In this document: positions 62,527 to 64,000 of the stretch, in pieces
Layout: every line of letters starts with the position of its first letter
Position numbering within the stretch: the stretch's first letter is position 1
NCBI GenBank assembly: GCA_964484205.1
Contig: CAZAEZ010000030.1
Coordinates: 1 to 64,000 of the forward strand
Origin: M3007 sp964484205
GTDB taxonomy: Bacteria > Bacteroidota > Bacteroidia > Chitinophagales > Saprospiraceae
Direction: 5' to 3'
Length of the DNA: 64,000 nucleotides
The notes under the pieces: generated by a model
Told to the model about the DNA's origin: nothing
The model's input: only the letters and a program-made list of their open reading frames with translations
The model's database searches: none
Made by a program: the position numbers and the translations under genes

Positions 62527-64000
62527 TCAGAATTGACGCACTACCGCAAAGGTTTTTTTCTCCTGGCGGACATCGCCCTGCGGAGAAAAAATTTCCAGAA
62601 ATAAAATATAAATCCCCGGGCGCGCCAGCGTGCCGTCGTCCAGGTCGCCATCCCACCGCAAGGCGCCTGTGGTGCCCAGAAGTTCCTGTCGCGCAATGCG
62701 TTTGACCAAAATACCCTGCGCATCAAAAATCGTCATGGTGGCAGCATAACCGGCGGCCGGCGCCTGGTACAGAATATTCAGAAAATCTTCAAAACCATCG
62801 CCATCGGGGGATAGCCGGGGCGGATCGAGTTTTATCAGGTCTTCGCTGAGCACAGCGGGGAGTTGTTGCGAGTTGGGGCGGGTCGGTGTGCCGGAACCAA
62901 ATGCCGTGCGCGCTGCCGAAGTCCAATTAGCCGGGTCGTTTGTCGGCCCGTCGGCCCGGATTCGTTCCAGGGAAACGCCGTTGCGATCCGAACTGCTGTA
63001 CAGCGCGTTGTGATAATCCTCCGAGTAATCGAACGAATCCAACGTCACCGTCACGCCGTCTTTTACCCAAAACAGGGTTACGTTTCCGGCGTCGTCCGGC
63101 AAGGAAGGTAAAGTCAGGGGAAAAATGAAATCCGTTTGCACCTGCGCAAACCGCGCCTGAATGTCAGCCGGATCGGGTGTAAAAACGATATGCGTACCGG
63201 GTAAAAAAAGTCGTTGAAGCGCCACTGGCCGAATATCGGCAGTATTTGAAAAGTTGGCCAGAAAGCAATTTTGCCAGTCAATCAACCTATCGCTACGGTT
63301 GTAGAGTTCCACAAAATCCACCCCGCCGGTGGCCGGATTGAACAGCACTTCATTGATCACAATATCCAGAGGTTCGGGCTTTTGCGGCAAGCCGATCAGC
63401 ACGGTGTCCGAATCGGATGCGCTGTTCCCGCTACAGTCCTGCAAAACAGCCGTAGCTGTGAAGGCATAAACCACCCCCGCCTCCAGCGGTTCGGCCAGGG
63501 TGATCAGCACCTCGCGGCGGTCGGTCGTTGAAAGACTGGCTGAAAGCAGGGTGCGGGGCGGGTCAATCCGGTAGGCAGCGGTATTCATGGCCGCCGGCTG
63601 GTCCAGGCCTTCGGAAAATATTGCCCGTAGCGTAAGCGCATTTTCCGGAAAAACAGCCAGCAAACGGGGCGGCTCCAGGTCGTCGGTCAATTGCAGCGCC
63701 GCATTTTGCAAGCCCGGGGTGCCGCCCGGCAAAACCGGGCACGACTGCCAGTTTTCCGCCCCCAGGCAGGGCAGTTCCGGATTGATCCGTTCGAGGCTCC
63801 AGCCGCCGTTGCGCTTATTGGCGTCGGCATGCCAGCCGGCCTGGTAGGCAACCTGATCGACCACCTGCCCTTGCTGGTTGGTCAGCACCAGCACATCCCC
63901 GTCGTTGTTGAGCGCTGGAAAGCCTGCCATGGCAACGGTGCGGTTGGTCACCGCCAGCATTGCCGGAGCATTGGCAGTGGTTGCCAGCACAACAAAAGAA
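62527..64000 (-). CDS. Lamin-tail-domain secreted protein with T9SS-type C-terminus (5' truncated by window edge)
   Basis: At least 490 residues; the frame stays open to the window edge, so the N-terminus lies outside. Visible parts in order: the end of a lamin-tail domain (LNNDGDVLVLTNQQGQVVDQVAYQAGW), an SbsA/Big-type Ig-like domain (PPRLLAVFPENALTLRAIFS), a second lamin-tail domain (IVINEVLFNPATGGVDFVELYNRS), and a final FlgD-like Ig domain (LSPDGDGFEDFLNILY ... GIYILFLEIFSPQG). This layout is typical of Bacteroidota secreted nuclease- or phosphatase-associated proteins, but no enzyme domain is visible here. Confidence 0.88.
   Translation of the reverse strand, partial: SFVVLATTANAPAMLAVTNRTVAMAGFPALNNDGDVLVLTNQQGQVVDQVAYQAGWHADANKRNGGWSLERINPELPCLGAENWQSCPVLPGGTPGLQNAALQLTDDLEPPRLLAVFPENALTLRAIFSEGLDQPAAMNTAAYRIDPPRTLLSASLSTTDRREVLITLAEPLEAGVVYAFTATAVLQDCSGNSASDSDTVLIGLPQKPEPLDIVINEVLFNPATGGVDFVELYNRSDRLIDWQNCFLANFSNTADIRPVALQRLFLPGTHIVFTPDPADIQARFAQVQTDFIFPLTLPSLPDDAGNVTLFWVKDGVTVTLDSFDYSEDYHNALYSSSDRNGVSLERIRADGPTNDPANWTSAARTAFGSGTPTRPNSQQLPAVLSEDLIKLDPPRLSPDGDGFEDFLNILYQAPAAGYAATMTIFDAQGILVKRIARQELLGTTGALRWDGDLDDGTLARPGIYILFLEIFSPQGDVRQEKKTFAVVRQF

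Noticed and set aside
1..64000. tRNA, rRNA or integrase/attachment-site signatures
   Set aside because: I found no cloverleaf with a T-loop consensus, no rRNA segments and no recombinase gene; a covariance-model search would be needed to exclude small RNAs.

Overview
The window looks like chromosome of a Bacteroidota member, most likely from the Saprospiria lineage. This is inference from gene content: two type IX secretion (T9SS) cargo proteins with type B C-terminal domains, a PorP/SprF-family protein, a SusC-like TonB receptor with an N-terminal carboxypeptidase-regulatory domain, LytS/LytTR regulation, DUF1599-DoxX neighbours, TAnnTTTG-like -7 elements in place of sigma70 boxes, and few Shine-Dalgarno sequences. 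I saw no rRNA, tRNA, CRISPR array, transposase or prophage gene.

Layout. 1-536 is a gene-free, repeat-rich stretch with nested inverted repeats and a G-quadruplex-type G-run array. 537-4151 holds an M1 peptidase, a steroid-5-alpha-reductase-like membrane protein and an NAD-dependent epimerase. 4380-9898 is a three-gene envelope operon: a membrane-anchored periplasmic protein, a T9SS type B cargo protein, and a PorP/SprF protein fused to a coiled coil and a C-terminal domain. 10055-13686 carries a TonB receptor, a lipoprotein and a membrane protein. 13744-16605 is the three-part proton-translocating transhydrogenase. 17327-19446 is DUF1599-DoxX, followed by a tandem palindrome array and a LytTR/LytS two-component system. 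21697-25153 contains QueD/PTPS-type and FolE enzymes, a GT-C glycosyltransferase and a lipoprotein-like protein. 25401-28430 encodes a 1009-residue exported coiled-coil protein built on a regular 40-residue (11+11+18) super-repeat, next to an HtrA protease. 30055-38523 has an outer-membrane-type protein, photolyase, AIM24 protein, porin-like protein, YajC, and an M16 pair with one zinc-site-bearing and one zinc-site-less member. 38769-42242 has YkuK, DUF4442, a 2OG hydroxylase and SppA. 42495-47726 encodes a 1743-residue T9SS adhesin with 11 SprB-type repeats. 47746-57524 mixes housekeeping genes (Der, YebC, PduO-type adenosyltransferase) with a sugar transferase, an AraC regulator, a sulfide:quinone-reductase-like flavoprotein, DUF983 and thioredoxin. 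57834-62223 holds a CcoI-type copper ATPase, a conserved small protein, a universal stress protein and a CBS protein. 62527 to the window end is a 5'-truncated lamin-tail/T9SS protein.

How the genes work together. The envelope theme dominates: secreted adhesins, their outer-membrane partners, and periplasmic proteases (HtrA, SppA, M16 pair). The right-hand block suggests a redox or microaerobic response, because three transcription units (ccoI, the small protein plus usp, and the CBS protein) share a Crp/Fnr-like palindrome placed 38-39 bp upstream of a TTTTG promoter element. The window also carries several families of perfect intergenic hairpins, two of which are related nested palindromes 4.7 kb apart.
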